Assembly: GCF_012931685.1 (NCBI RefSeq) | Contig: NZ_JABANC010000001.1 | Location: 434,001 to 498,000, forward strand | Reading direction: 5' to 3' | DNA: 64,000 nt | DNA from: Hanstruepera ponticola | GTDB taxonomy: Bacteria; Bacteroidota; Bacteroidia; Flavobacteriales; Flavobacteriaceae | Part shown: positions 33,918-42,723 of the stretch, in pieces | How positions within the stretch are numbered: the first letter of the stretch is position 1 | How the letters are laid out: each line of letters begins with the position of its first letter | The notes under the pieces: generated by a model | Told to the model about the DNA's origin: nothing | Database searches by the model: none | The model's input: only the letters and a program-made list of their open reading frames with translations | Position numbers and translations under genes: made by a program

Positions 33918-36900
33918 TTAATCGGTTAAGATCAACTTTTTGGTTACCGTTGCCTCTGCCGTCTTTAATTGAAGAAAATAGACTCCAGATGCATATGTAC
34001 TCAAATTTAATGGATAGACTCCAGAAGTAACATCTACATTTTGTTGGCTAACTATAAGCTTACCTGAAATATCGTAAACATCAAAACTAAATGCGTTAGT
34101 ATTGACAACTTTAATGTTGAACACATTACTAGATGGGTTTGGATATATTGAAAAAGCATTGGTATCAAACTCTTGAGTACTCAAAGTTCCTCTCACTACA
34201 AAATCATCAACAATGGCTCCTTCAAAATTAACGGCAGCATCTGAATGGAAAACAATTCTGAAAGCTATATTAGTTTCTGTATCAAAAGCTGATAAATCAT
34301 AAGTGTACTCTTGCATTAAAGGACTTGTTCCTGTCCATTGAGCACCTGGACAATTATAACAAGTATTGTTTTGCCCAGCAGTTGTGTTACTGTTATACCA
34401 ATTAGGATCACTTGTTGAACCAAGAACATCCCAATTTTCACCAGAATCAGTAGTGTACTCTACATAAACAATATCCCAATCACGTTCTAATTGATAGGCC
34501 ATAAAAAATGATAGTTCTGGGCTTGATAAATTGGTTAAATCATAACAAGGCGAAACTAAATGACTTTTAACACCATCGGCGTGATTTCCTGATAAATTTG
34601 TTGCATAAACCTGCGTTCCTGAATTAGTGGTATTTAAAACTGTGCCAGTAGGCACTCCTTTTTCCCAATATTGAGAATTAGAACCTTCATCAATTACCAG
34701 CATATCATCTGTTCCGTTTTCAAAGGTATAAACCTCATTTATTAGGCCAAAATCATTTGCATAAATTCTAAAAACCTGTGAATCATTATTTACCTGATAG
34801 GCATCATTCAAAATCGTGGTATTTATTCTAAAATCATGACTACCACTTTCTAGAGAGAAACTAGGAATATCAATTGTAGCTGTCTCACCAGTACTCAAAA
34901 ATCCAATCCAATCAAAACTGCTACTAACGTTGTCAACAAAGTAAGTAACAGTAACACTATTTATAATATTAACGCCATTATTCTCAATTACAACTTGTGC
35001 AGAAATTTCGGTATCGCATTCAATTGTAGAATCCACACCAATTACCTCAACTAATTTTACATCATCACTGGCCAATAAGGTAGGTAAACCTGACTGCCAT
35101 ATACCTCTACCATAAGTTGAAGCCGTTATAATATTGTCAAAAACATTGATTTCTATATCAGTAACTGAAACGTTAGGTAAATTGTTGTTAAACAATTCCC
35201 AAGTTAAGGTTGAATCATCATAACGATATACCCCTAAACTAGTGCCTAAATACAAAGGATTTTCTTCATGTAAACCTTGATGCTTTATCACATTTTTTGT
35301 TACGCCTGGCAACCCACTTGAAATATTAGAAAAATTAATTCCGCCATCAATAGACTTGTAAACACTACTTGAGGTCGTAACATAAACTATTGAATTGTCC
35401 GTATTGTTTACCTCAATTGAGGTAATATTGGAAGGGAAAGTTTCAACAGATGTAAAATTAATACCATTATTGGTACTTTTCCTTAAGGTAGCATTGGTAG
35501 ATACATAGATATTATTTGGATTAATTTCATCTATTTCCAATCTGTCAATATTAGTTCCAAAACTTGATGAAACAGCAGTCCAACTAGAACCAGTAAGCTT
35601 GTATAAACTTGAATAACCAGCAAACAACTCACTGTTTTTGCTCATAGCTAATGGTGTTACCCAATTTCCTTGCTCACCAGAAGGACCTCCTACTTGACCA
35701 TTTAAACTGGCTCCTGCTGCTGAAGAAATATTTAAACTTCCTCCAAATTGAACAAAACCATAAAATAAATCTGAATTATTTGGATCTATAGCAGTATCCA
35801 TTCCATCAGCACCATAATAGTTTTGCCATTGATTATTACTAAAAGCATGACCACCATTATCCTGTAATCCTCCAACCATTTTTGAAGATGTCTGTTTTGA
35901 AACAGCAACCTTATAAAACTGACTTATTTGCATGCCTGCTGTTAGGTCAGTAAAGTTAATACCAGAGTTAGAAGATTTGTAAAAACCACCATCTGTACCA
36001 GCATATAATTCACCATTGTAAAAACGTAAGAAATGAATATCTGCATGAGTATAAGCATCTGAAAATGGTGCATTCCAATAATTTAATTTTTGGAATGTTT
36101 GACCACTGTTACTAGTTCTCCAAATATTTAACACACCTACATAAACTTCATCCTCATCAATATCAGAGACACTCATTGCCATATCGTACCAAGATTGTGT
36201 ACTTTCGAATATATTCCCAACAGATCCTTCATTAGCCACTAAAGAAAAATCATCACCTTGATTCGTCGATTTATAAAGTCCTTGAAAGCTATTCGAATTA
36301 GTAGCTGATAGTAAGTAAACAACATTAGGATTGTCTGGAGTAACATCAATAACAATACGTGAGGATCCAACTGGCAAACCATGCCCTAAAATAATATCAA
36401 AGTTCTCACCTCCATCAGTGGATTTAAAAAAGTTACTTGATGAAACGGCATAAATGATATTTGGATTACTTGGGTTAATTTTAATATCTCTTATGTTAAG
36501 TCCTCTAGTCCCATTGGATGCATTACTTAAATTGGTATTTCTCCAATTTATACCAGCATCTGTTGTCTTGTAAACACCATTGTTAGTAGCTACCCATAAA
36601 ACATTAGAATTGGTTGGGTGTATATAAATGTCGTTCATAGAGTTTGGCGTATTACCTGGATTTAAATCAGTTGTTGTCCAAGTATCACCTCCATTAATAG
36701 ATTTCATGACACCAACACTGTAAGAGTCATTAGCATCATCATCACCGGTGGCAATATAAATAATATCTGAATTATTATAGTCAATCGCTATTCCTGAAAC
36801 TCCAATTTGTGGTAAATTGTCAGTTGTAGTAGTCCAATTAGAACCAGCATCCGTTGACTTCCAAAGCCCTCCAGCAGGTGCTCCAACATAATATGTGTTT

Positions 36901-37334
36901 GGGTTATTAGGATCAACAATAACAGCATTTACCCTTCCTTGTCCAGATGACCATGAACCTGTATTTGTGTGGGTAAAAGGTCCTACTGGTATCCAATTAC
37001 TTTCATCTACACGTCTTCGATTTTGCTCTGAATTGTTTACTGTCTCCCAGGTTTCCCATAATTCTTGCGAAGTTGGTAACGTTCCATCTTCTTTTACAAA
37101 ATTTTGCCAATAATTTTTCCATCTCATAAACGGCTTAAAGCCACTCCCTTTTACATTTGGATCTCTTGTTTCCCAATAAGAATCAAAAGCATCAACAATT
37201 TCTTGAAATGTAACAGGGTTTGTATTTCGTCTTTGTTCAACATTCAATTCCTTCATCCAAGGAGCTTCTTGGTTAAATTGAGCGTGTGTAAAAGAGAATG
37301 CAAGAATAAAAAGTACTGGTAATATCTTTTTCAT
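33918..37334 (-). CDS. Large Asp-box (BNR/sortilin-like) protein secreted by the type IX system
   Basis: 1138 residues. Signal peptide at 1-18 (THAQ). Residues about 110-760 hold at least nine Asp-box repeats of the form KSTDAGSNW, KSINGGDTW, KTTDAGINW, KSTDGGENF, KSTNQGDDF, RTSNSGQTF, KSSNSGINF, KSTNNGINF and KSIDGGINF, which build VPS10/sialidase-type beta propellers. About 760-1050 is beta-sandwich-like with an adhesion/MAM-like stretch around the CYNCPGAQW cysteines. The last 75 residues are a type A T9SS sorting domain: FSIYPNPSSNVFNIKVV, FDVYDISGKLI, SGVYFLQLKT, and a Lys-rich end VTKKLILTD. Probably cell-surface or released. No catalytic sialidase residues were recognised, so the role is likely adhesion or binding. 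Confidence 0.88.
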   Translation of the reverse strand: MKKILPVLFILAFSFTHAQFNQEAPWMKELNVEQRRNTNPVTFQEIVDAFDSYWETRDPNVKGSGFKPFMRWKNYWQNFVKEDGTLPTSQELWETWETVNNSEQNRRRVDESNWIPVGPFTHTNTGSWSSGQGRVNAVIVDPNNPNTYYVGAPAGGLWKSTDAGSNWTTTTDNLPQIGVSGIAIDYNNSDIIYIATGDDDANDSYSVGVMKSINGGDTWTTTDLNPGNTPNSMNDIYIHPTNSNVLWVATNNGVYKTTDAGINWRNTNLSNASNGTRGLNIRDIKINPSNPNIIYAVSSSNFFKSTDGGENFDIILGHGLPVGSSRIVIDVTPDNPNVVYLLSATNSNSFQGLYKSTNQGDDFSLVANEGSVGNIFESTQSWYDMAMSVSDIDEDEVYVGVLNIWRTSNSGQTFQKLNYWNAPFSDAYTHADIHFLRFYNGELYAGTDGGFYKSSNSGINFTDLTAGMQISQFYKVAVSKQTSSKMVGGLQDNGGHAFSNNQWQNYYGADGMDTAIDPNNSDLFYGFVQFGGSLNISSAAGASLNGQVGGPSGEQGNWVTPLAMSKNSELFAGYSSLYKLTGSSWTAVSSSFGTNIDRLEIDEINPNNIYVSTNATLRKSTNNGINFTSVETFPSNITSIEVNNTDNSIVYVTTSSSVYKSIDGGINFSNISSGLPGVTKNVIKHQGLHEENPLYLGTSLGVYRYDDSTLTWELFNNNLPNVSVTDIEINVFDNIITASTYGRGIWQSGLPTLLASDDVKLVEVIGVDSTIECDTEISAQVVIENNGVNIINSVTVTYFVDNVSSSFDWIGFLSTGETATIDIPSFSLESGSHDFRINTTILNDAYQVNNDSQVFRIYANDFGLINEVYTFENGTDDMLVIDEGSNSQYWEKGVPTGTVLNTTNSGTQVYATNLSGNHADGVKSHLVSPCYDLTNLSSPELSFFMAYQLERDWDIVYVEYTTDSGENWDVLGSTSDPNWYNSNTTAGQNNTCYNCPGAQWTGTSPLMQEYTYDLSAFDTETNIAFRIVFHSDAAVNFEGAIVDDFVVRGTLSTQEFDTNAFSIYPNPSSNVFNIKVVNTNAFSFDVYDISGKLIVSQQNVDVTSGVYPLNLSTYASGVYFLQLKTAEATVTKKLILTD

Positions 37335-37474
37335 TTGAATTGTTTTTTGGGGAAATAAGTCAGAAAAAAGAAGATTGCTATTAACCTAAATACTTAAAAA
37401 TGACTGATTTCACAGTGAAATTTGGTAGCCAAAAATAATATAAAAAATCTATAATTAATAGGTTTTAAAAAAAA

Positions 37475-37987
37475 TTAGTTGGGCTTTTGAATATTTTGAG
37501 ACTCTTTTTCAATTTTTTTATTCATTTGAAGGTTGAAATTTGAAAAGGCTATCAAAAATTCCTCAACGGCACCTAGTACAAGTTCCTTTTTGGGATTTGA
37601 TTGGTTAATAAAATTTTCGAGTTTAAAAATTTTGGTTTCCAATGCAACTACACGCGAGAATATCTGTGGCGTATTCATACTCTCCGGGATAGTTGACTTT
37701 AGTTCTTCGCAAAGCGCATTTACAATTTCGCTATTCCCTTTAAAAAATGAAAGATTAGCAGCTTTAACATCCTCAACAATACGGTCTAGTTCACTATATT
37801 TTTCCCAACCACTTATTTGCTTCTTTACTTTTATGTCTGGCAAAAATTCAATGTATTTTAAGTTTCCAATATCTGCCTGGCTTACTAACGTTTGAGAATT
37901 CTGTTCAATGTTAACCTCAACATCTTGTTTGTTTGAATCTTGACAGGATATAAGACAAATAAAAAATAAAAAACTTACGAATTTCAT
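37475..37987 (-). CDS. Putative lipoprotein, unknown function
   Basis: 170 residues. Lipoprotein signal MKFVSFLFFICLISCQ with Cys15. The rest is strongly helical and charged: EKYSELDRIVEDVKAANLSF (20 residues), NALCEELKSTIPESMNTP, RVVALETKIFKLENFINQSN (20), ending EKESQNIQK. Likely a periplasmic helical bundle or coiled coil. I recognise no family. It has its own promoter box at 38010-38017 and no partner genes. Confidence 0.68.
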   Translation of the reverse strand: MKFVSFLFFICLISCQDSNKQDVEVNIEQNSQTLVSQADIGNLKYIEFLPDIKVKKQISGWEKYSELDRIVEDVKAANLSFFKGNSEIVNALCEELKSTIPESMNTPQIFSRVVALETKIFKLENFINQSNPKKELVLGAVEEFLIAFSNFNLQMNKKIEKESQNIQKPN

Positions 37988-38009
37988 GACTTAACTTTAC
38001 TATAAAAGA

Positions 38010-38017
38010 CAAATATA
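38010..38017 (-). promoter_or_regulatory. -7 promoter element of the helical lipoprotein gene
   Basis: Minus-strand TATATTTG, a full match to TAnnTTTG, 22 bases upstream of the ATG at 37987. Confidence 0.4.
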
Positions 38018-38112
38018 TTGTATTAATTTTCTTTAAAATCGAAATTAAAACATATCCTTTGATTAAAGTTCTTATTTTAAGTAAAATTTATGATGCCTTT
38101 GTTTTTTCTTGT

Positions 38113-38120
38113 TAAATTTG
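38113..38120 (+). promoter_or_regulatory. -7 promoter element of the SDR threonine dehydrogenase-like gene
   Basis: TAAATTTG, a full match to TAnnTTTG, 24 bases before the ATG at 38145. Confidence 0.4.
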
Positions 38121-38144
38121 ATGACTTTTTTAAACTTTATTTAG

Positions 38145-39104
38145 ATGAATCCAAAAATATTAATCATTGGAGCTTGTGGACAAATAGGATCTGAATTAAC
38201 TCAAAAATTAAGAGCTATTCATGGTGCTGATAATGTTATTGCTAGCGACATAAATTATGGAAATTTAGATGTTGTTAATTCAGGATTATTTGAGATCCTA
38301 GATGCTCAAGACTACTCCAGTATGAAGATATGCGTTGAAAAATATAACATTGATACTATTTATCTGATGGCAGCCATGTTGAGTGCAACGGGTGAAAAAT
38401 ACCCTATGAAGGCTTGGGATTTAAATATGGATTCACTTTTTAATGTTTTAAATCTTGCCAAAAATAAAATCATCAACAAAATATTTTGGCCTTCTAGCAT
38501 TGCCGTTTTTGGACCGACAACTCCAAAAGAAAATACACCGCAATATACTGTTATGGAGCCAACCACTGTTTATGGAATTACTAAACAAGTTGGTGAAAGG
38601 TGGTGTGAATACTACCACAATAAATATAATGTTGATGTCCGAAGCATTCGATATCCGGGAATAATAAGCTGGAAAACCTTACCAGGTGGTGGCACAACTG
38701 ATTATGCCGTTGATATTTACCATAAAGCATTGACTGACAATCATTATGATTGTTTTTTATCTGAACATACTGAACTTCCAATGATGTTTATGGATGATGC
38801 CATAGAAGCGACTGTTAAAATAATGCAAGCTCCTCTCGATTCTATAAAAATTAGATCTTCATATAATTTGGCTGCTATTAGTTTTACACCTGAACATGTT
38901 GTGAAATCAATAAAATCACATTTGAAAGATTTCACAGTTTCCTATGAGCCCGATTTTAGGCAAGAAATAGCCGATTCTTGGCCAAAAAGTATTGATGATA
39001 GTCATGCTCGTAAAGACTGGAATTGGAGTCATCATCACGATTTGGAAGCTATTACTAATGAAATGCTTACCAATCTAAAAAGTCTAGCCAATCAAAATTC
39101 CTAA
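38145..39104 (+). CDS. SDR-type L-threonine 3-dehydrogenase-like protein
   Basis: 319 residues, extended short-chain dehydrogenase fold. N-terminal NAD site ILIIGACGQIGSELTQKL (GxxGxxG at residues 8-14), active-site region FWPSSIAVFGPTTP and YGITKQVGE (YxxxK), then YPGIISWKTLPGGGTTDYAV (20 residues), which is characteristic of the epimerase-like threonine dehydrogenases described in flavobacteria and eukaryotes. These oxidise threonine to 2-amino-3-ketobutyrate, which goes on to glycine and acetyl-CoA. The ketobutyrate lyase (Kbl) gene is not adjacent. A UDP-sugar epimerase is the alternative but fits the YPGIISW block less well. Confidence 0.82.
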   Translation: MNPKILIIGACGQIGSELTQKLRAIHGADNVIASDINYGNLDVVNSGLFEILDAQDYSSMKICVEKYNIDTIYLMAAMLSATGEKYPMKAWDLNMDSLFNVLNLAKNKIINKIFWPSSIAVFGPTTPKENTPQYTVMEPTTVYGITKQVGERWCEYYHNKYNVDVRSIRYPGIISWKTLPGGGTTDYAVDIYHKALTDNHYDCFLSEHTELPMMFMDDAIEATVKIMQAPLDSIKIRSSYNLAAISFTPEHVVKSIKSHLKDFTVSYEPDFRQEIADSWPKSIDDSHARKDWNWSHHHDLEAITNEMLTNLKSLANQNS

Positions 39105-39201
39105 AAGCTTATTTAGCTTAAATTACAAAATACGCAACTTATCGTATGTTGCCATAAACAAAGTTTTTCTATTTTAGCCTTAAAATCAATAAACTAACAT
39201 C

Positions 39202-39801
39202 ATGAAAAACTTATTTTTTATTGCAGCATTGTTATTCTCAACAACGCTATTGGCTCAAAAGGCAAAAGTAACCAAAGGTGATTGGGAGAATCTTAAAGGA
39301 ATCACTGAATACAATGTTGTCTTTGACTATTCTAACCTCTCAATACCTAAATACGATTCTGAAGAAGAGTTTTTAGAGGATAAAATGGCTAAACGTGACG
39401 AGAAAGAGCCAGGAACCGGTAAAAAATTCAAAGAATCTTGGTTTAGTGATAGAGAGGAATATTATGAACCACGATTCATTGAAACATTTAATGATAGATA
39501 CAAAGATGGTGCCGTAAAAGTTGAAAAAGATTCAGGTGCTGAATATACCATGAAAGTTCATACTACTATGATTTATCCTGGATACAATATTGGGCTTGTA
39601 AGGCATAACTCGAAACTCGAAGTAACTTTAAGCGTCTATAAAACTGGAGAGCCAGAAAATGTTATTTTCTCTGCAGATTACACTAAAATTGAAGGTCAAG
39701 GAAACGGTGGATACGATTTTAATTCTGGTCAACGTATTGCTGATGCTTATATTATTTTTGCTAGGGCTCTAACAAAGCACATGTATAAAAACAATAAGTA
39801 A
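39202..39801 (+). CDS. Exported protein of unknown function
   Basis: 199 residues. Signal peptide at 1-18 (TLLAQ). The mature part starts with KAKVTKGDWENLKGITEYNV (20 residues), has an acidic/basic loop (about 55-85: EEFLEDKMAKRDEKEPGTGK), then beta-type strands (YTMKVHTTMIYPGYNIGLVR, 20; LEVTLSVYKTG), and ends GQRIADAYIIFARALTKHMY (20). This resembles small Bacteroidetes exported proteins of unknown function. Monocistronic; terminator follows. Confidence 0.65.
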   Translation: MKNLFFIAALLFSTTLLAQKAKVTKGDWENLKGITEYNVVFDYSNLSIPKYDSEEEFLEDKMAKRDEKEPGTGKKFKESWFSDREEYYEPRFIETFNDRYKDGAVKVEKDSGAEYTMKVHTTMIYPGYNIGLVRHNSKLEVTLSVYKTGEPENVIFSADYTKIEGQGNGGYDFNSGQRIADAYIIFARALTKHMYKNNK

Positions 39802-39826
39802 CATACTTAATCAAAATCATAAATAA

Positions 39827-39853
39827 AAAGCGAGTCTTAAACAGACTCGCTTT
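39827..39853. terminator. Bidirectional terminator at the left border of the pigment cluster
   Basis: Perfect 10-bp arms AAAGCGAGTC (39827-39836) and GACTCGCTTT (39844-39853). The stop codon of the convergent halogenase-like gene lies in the loop, so its last codons are part of the right arm. Confidence 0.8.
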
Positions 39854-41087
39854 GTTCTTTTTCCATATTTATTAAATGAGCCATGGTTTTGACGACTCTG
39901 TTGTGCTTCTTAACAAATGGATTGGTTTGATCCCAAACATAACCAGCTAAAACCGCACAAATTTGTCTTTTTACATCTGGGTTTTCAGGTCTGTGAAAAA
40001 ATAAAGTTTGTAAATTACCAGTGTACCACTCTTTTACATAAGTAGCAAATACATCAACACCTGATTTAATATAGTCCTCATAATCTGCTTTCCAATCAAT
40101 AGATTCACCTTGAAGTTCTTTGGCAATAAGCTTGGAAGCTTGAAGTGCTGATTCTGTAGCAAATGTTACTCCAGAAGAAAAAACTGGATCCAAAAATTCG
40201 GCACTATTGCCTGTTAACACGAAACCATTACCATAGAATTTTTTTACAGCTTTCGAATAGTTTTTAATACTTTTCGGCTCAAATAATAATGGCGCATCTT
40301 TAAAGCGTTCATAATAATAATCTGAATGCTTAAGCATATTCATTAAACGTTCGGATGTATTTCCTTCAAACGAATCTATAAATTCATTTTTTCCCACAAA
40401 TCCCAAACTCGTATTCCCATTAGAAAACGGAATGACCCAAAACCAGGTATCTTTATCCAACACATCAAAAGTAATGAGCGTGCCTTCTGTTCCTTCTGGC
40501 CTATTAACATCATTAACATGGCCAAAAATAGAAGAATGCTCTGGAATCGAAGAAGGTTTATCTAAATCCAATAGACGTGGCAATACACGTCCGTAACCAC
40601 TGGAATCTACAATATATTTGGCATGCACGTTATAACTAGTACCCATTTCATCCTTCACTACTGTTTTTGACGAGCCCTCATCATTAAATTCAACTTCTAC
40701 AACTTCATGTTCAAAAGCAATGTCAACTCCCCAACTCAACAACTCATTAACTAAAGCCGAATCAAAGTCAGCTCTGGGAACTTGCCAAGTCCAATCCCAT
40801 CCGTCCGTATGCTTTTTACTAAAATCAAAATTACAGACAATATCGCCTCTTAAAAACCTGGCTCCTGACTTTACTTCAAAATTTTCAGCTTTCAAACAAT
40901 CTAAAAGGCCTACCTCTTCAAAATGGTCCATACATCTTGGCAATAAACTTTCGCCAATCACAAACCTTGGAAATTTACTCTTTTCAACAACTTTTACCTT
41001 AAGTCCTTGTTTGTGTAAATATGCCGCTGCAACTGACCCTGATGGGCCTGCTCCAATGATTAAAACATCTGTGTTTATATCCTGCAT
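39837..41087 (-). CDS. Flavin-dependent halogenase-like oxidoreductase of the flexirubin cluster
   Basis: 416 residues. FAD-binding GAGPSG at 12-17 and GESLLPR at 45-51. Halogenase features present: Lys73 in FEVKSGARF, the position of the conserved catalytic Lys; WFWVIP at 215-220, matching WxWxIP, thought to exclude normal monooxygenation; and FLDPVFSSG at 298-306, matching the Fx.Px.Sx.G motif of the family. C-terminal part (about 320-416) is helical. Likely chlorinates the phenolic ring of the flexirubin aryl end or of the resorcinol, since chlorinated flexirubins are known. A non-halogenating hydroxylase remains possible. Transcribed away from the tyrosine ammonia-lyase operon across a 95-base intergenic region. 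Confidence 0.8.
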   Translation of the reverse strand: MQDINTDVLIIGAGPSGSVAAAYLHKQGLKVKVVEKSKFPRFVIGESLLPRCMDHFEEVGLLDCLKAENFEVKSGARFLRGDIVCNFDFSKKHTDGWDWTWQVPRADFDSALVNELLSWGVDIAFEHEVVEVEFNDEGSSKTVVKDEMGTSYNVHAKYIVDSSGYGRVLPRLLDLDKPSSIPEHSSIFGHVNDVNRPEGTEGTLITFDVLDKDTWFWVIPFSNGNTSLGFVGKNEFIDSFEGNTSERLMNMLKHSDYYYERFKDAPLLFEPKSIKNYSKAVKKFYGNGFVLTGNSAEFLDPVFSSGVTFATESALQASKLIAKELQGESIDWKADYEDYIKSGVDVFATYVKEWYTGNLQTLFFHRPENPDVKRQICAVLAGYVWDQTNPFVKKHNRVVKTMAHLINMEKEQSESV

Positions 41088-41092
41088 TTGTA

Positions 41093-41126
41093 TTGTAGTA
41101 TAAATTGATTAATTATTATAAATTTG
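41093..41126 (+). promoter_or_regulatory. Promoter of the flexirubin operon
   Basis: TTG at 41093-41095, a 23-base spacer, then TAAATTTG at 41119-41126, a full match to the -7 consensus TAnnTTTG. It gives a leader of about 50 bases before the tyrosine ammonia-lyase ATG. No comparable promoter was seen further inside the packed operon until 63732. Confidence 0.5.
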
Positions 41127-41182
41127 CACACCAACTAAACTGATTCATTTTCAGTTGTTCAAATATAATACTAAAAGCATAC

Positions 41183-42703
41183 ATGTTAAAATTTAACGGC
41201 AAATTAGGGATTGATGATTTTTATAAAGTCATTTTTGAAAATCAGCCCATTCAAATTGAAGATGACGTAAAGCAACGCGTAAAAAATAGTTTTAACTTTC
41301 TAAAAGAGTTTTCAGAAAACAAAGTCATATATGGTGTTAACACAGGCTTCGGCCCTATGGCTCAATATAAAATTAAAGATTCTGAACGTATCCAATTACA
41401 ATACAACTTAATAAGAAGCCATGCCTCCGGAACAGGACAGCCTATTGCTCCTATTTATGTCAAGGCTGCCATGCTGGCTAGGCTTAACACGCTTTCGCTA
41501 GGCCATTCTGGAGTCCATATTTCAGTCATTGAACTCATGACTGAATTAATTAACAGAGATATTACACCGCTCATTTATGAACATGGTGGTGTTGGTGCCA
41601 GTGGTGACTTGGTTCAGTTAGCTCATTTGGCATTAGTTCTTATTGGTGAAGGTGAGGTTTTTTATAAAGGTGATCGATTAGATACTAAATCTGTTTTTGA
41701 AAAAGAAAACTTAAAACCAATATCTGTTGAATTGCGTGAGGGTCTTGCATTAATGAATGGCACATCAGTCATGACAGGCATTGGCATTGTTAATACCATA
41801 AAAACAAGAAGACTTTTAGATTGGATGACATCCTGTTCGGCAGCCATCAATGAAATAGTGAAGGCTTATGACGATCACTTGTCTTATGAGTTAAACCAAT
41901 CAAAAAAACATATCGGTCAACGCAAAATTGCTGAATCTATGCGCGAGCATCTTAAGGACAGTGGACTTACCAGAAAGCGTGAACACCATTTATATAGTAA
42001 GAATGAAGATGTTTCCGTTTTTAAGGAAAAAGTTCAAGAATACTACTCTTTAAGATGTGTGCCTCAAATTTTAGGACCTGTTTTAGACACTCTTAATTCG
42101 GTTGAAACCATATTAATCGAAGAAGTAAATTCAGCAAATGATAATCCCATTGTTGATGTTGAAAAGGAACACGTTTATCATGGTGGTAATTTCCATGGCG
42201 ATTACGTTTCACTTGAAATGGATAAGTTAAAAACAGTTGTAACAAAGCTTAGTATGCTTTCAGAACGTCAATTAAATTACTTATTGAATGCCCGATTAAA
42301 TGATATGCTACCACCATTTGTAAATCTTGGTAAATTAGGTTTAAACTTTGGAATGCAAGGTGTTCAATTTACGGCAACTTCAACAACCGCAGAAAATCAA
42401 ATGCTATCAAATCCAATGTACGTTCACAGTATTCCAAACAATAATGACAATCAAGATATTGTTAGTATGGGAACCAATGCTGCTTTGATATCTAAAAAAG
42501 TTATTGAAAATGCTTTTGAAGTAGTAGGCATTGAAATGATTACTATTGTCCAAGCTATTGAGTATCTTAAAGTTCAAGACCAAGTTTCATCAAAAACAAG
42601 GAAAATGTATGATGAAATTAGAAATTTAGTTCCTATCTTTACTGATGATGTTGCCATGTATCCTTATGTAAATAAGGTAAAAGACTACATATTGAATCAC
42701 TAA
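41183..42703 (+). CDS. Tyrosine ammonia-lyase (aromatic amino acid lyase)
   Basis: 506 residues, the same length as my recollection of the F. johnsoniae enzyme. Deaminates L-tyrosine to 4-coumarate, the aryl starter of flexirubin. Catalytic Tyr50 in VIYGVNTGFGPM; the MIO cofactor forms from Ala139-Ser140-Gly141 in GGVGASGDLVQL; His80 in NLIRSHASGTG is the residue that selects tyrosine over phenylalanine in tyrosine lyases. Other conserved blocks: NGTSVMTGIG, LRCVPQILGPV, SANDNPIVD, YHGGNFHGDY and QGVQFTATSTTAENQML. The strong similarity over its length to the F. johnsoniae flexirubin-cluster enzyme supports TAL rather than histidine lyase. First gene of the long operon. Confidence 0.92.
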   Translation: MLKFNGKLGIDDFYKVIFENQPIQIEDDVKQRVKNSFNFLKEFSENKVIYGVNTGFGPMAQYKIKDSERIQLQYNLIRSHASGTGQPIAPIYVKAAMLARLNTLSLGHSGVHISVIELMTELINRDITPLIYEHGGVGASGDLVQLAHLALVLIGEGEVFYKGDRLDTKSVFEKENLKPISVELREGLALMNGTSVMTGIGIVNTIKTRRLLDWMTSCSAAINEIVKAYDDHLSYELNQSKKHIGQRKIAESMREHLKDSGLTRKREHHLYSKNEDVSVFKEKVQEYYSLRCVPQILGPVLDTLNSVETILIEEVNSANDNPIVDVEKEHVYHGGNFHGDYVSLEMDKLKTVVTKLSMLSERQLNYLLNARLNDMLPPFVNLGKLGLNFGMQGVQFTATSTTAENQMLSNPMYVHSIPNNNDNQDIVSMGTNAALISKKVIENAFEVVGIEMITIVQAIEYLKVQDQVSSKTRKMYDEIRNLVPIFTDDVAMYPYVNKVKDYILNH

Positions 42704-42723
42704 ATTTTAAAAAGCTATTAATC

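Noticed and set aside
33918-37334. Asp-box repeats considered as a tandem DNA repeat
   Set aside because: The repeats are clear in protein but diverged in DNA, so they are domain repeats, not a recent DNA array.
37533-37895. 120-residue frame opposite the helical lipoprotein gene
   Set aside because: The minus-strand frame has a lipoprotein signal and a promoter box; this one has neither.
40720-41103. 127-residue frame on the plus strand opposite the halogenase-like gene
   Set aside because: Runs antisense to a gene with clear FAD and halogenase motifs; composition is that of a shadow frame.
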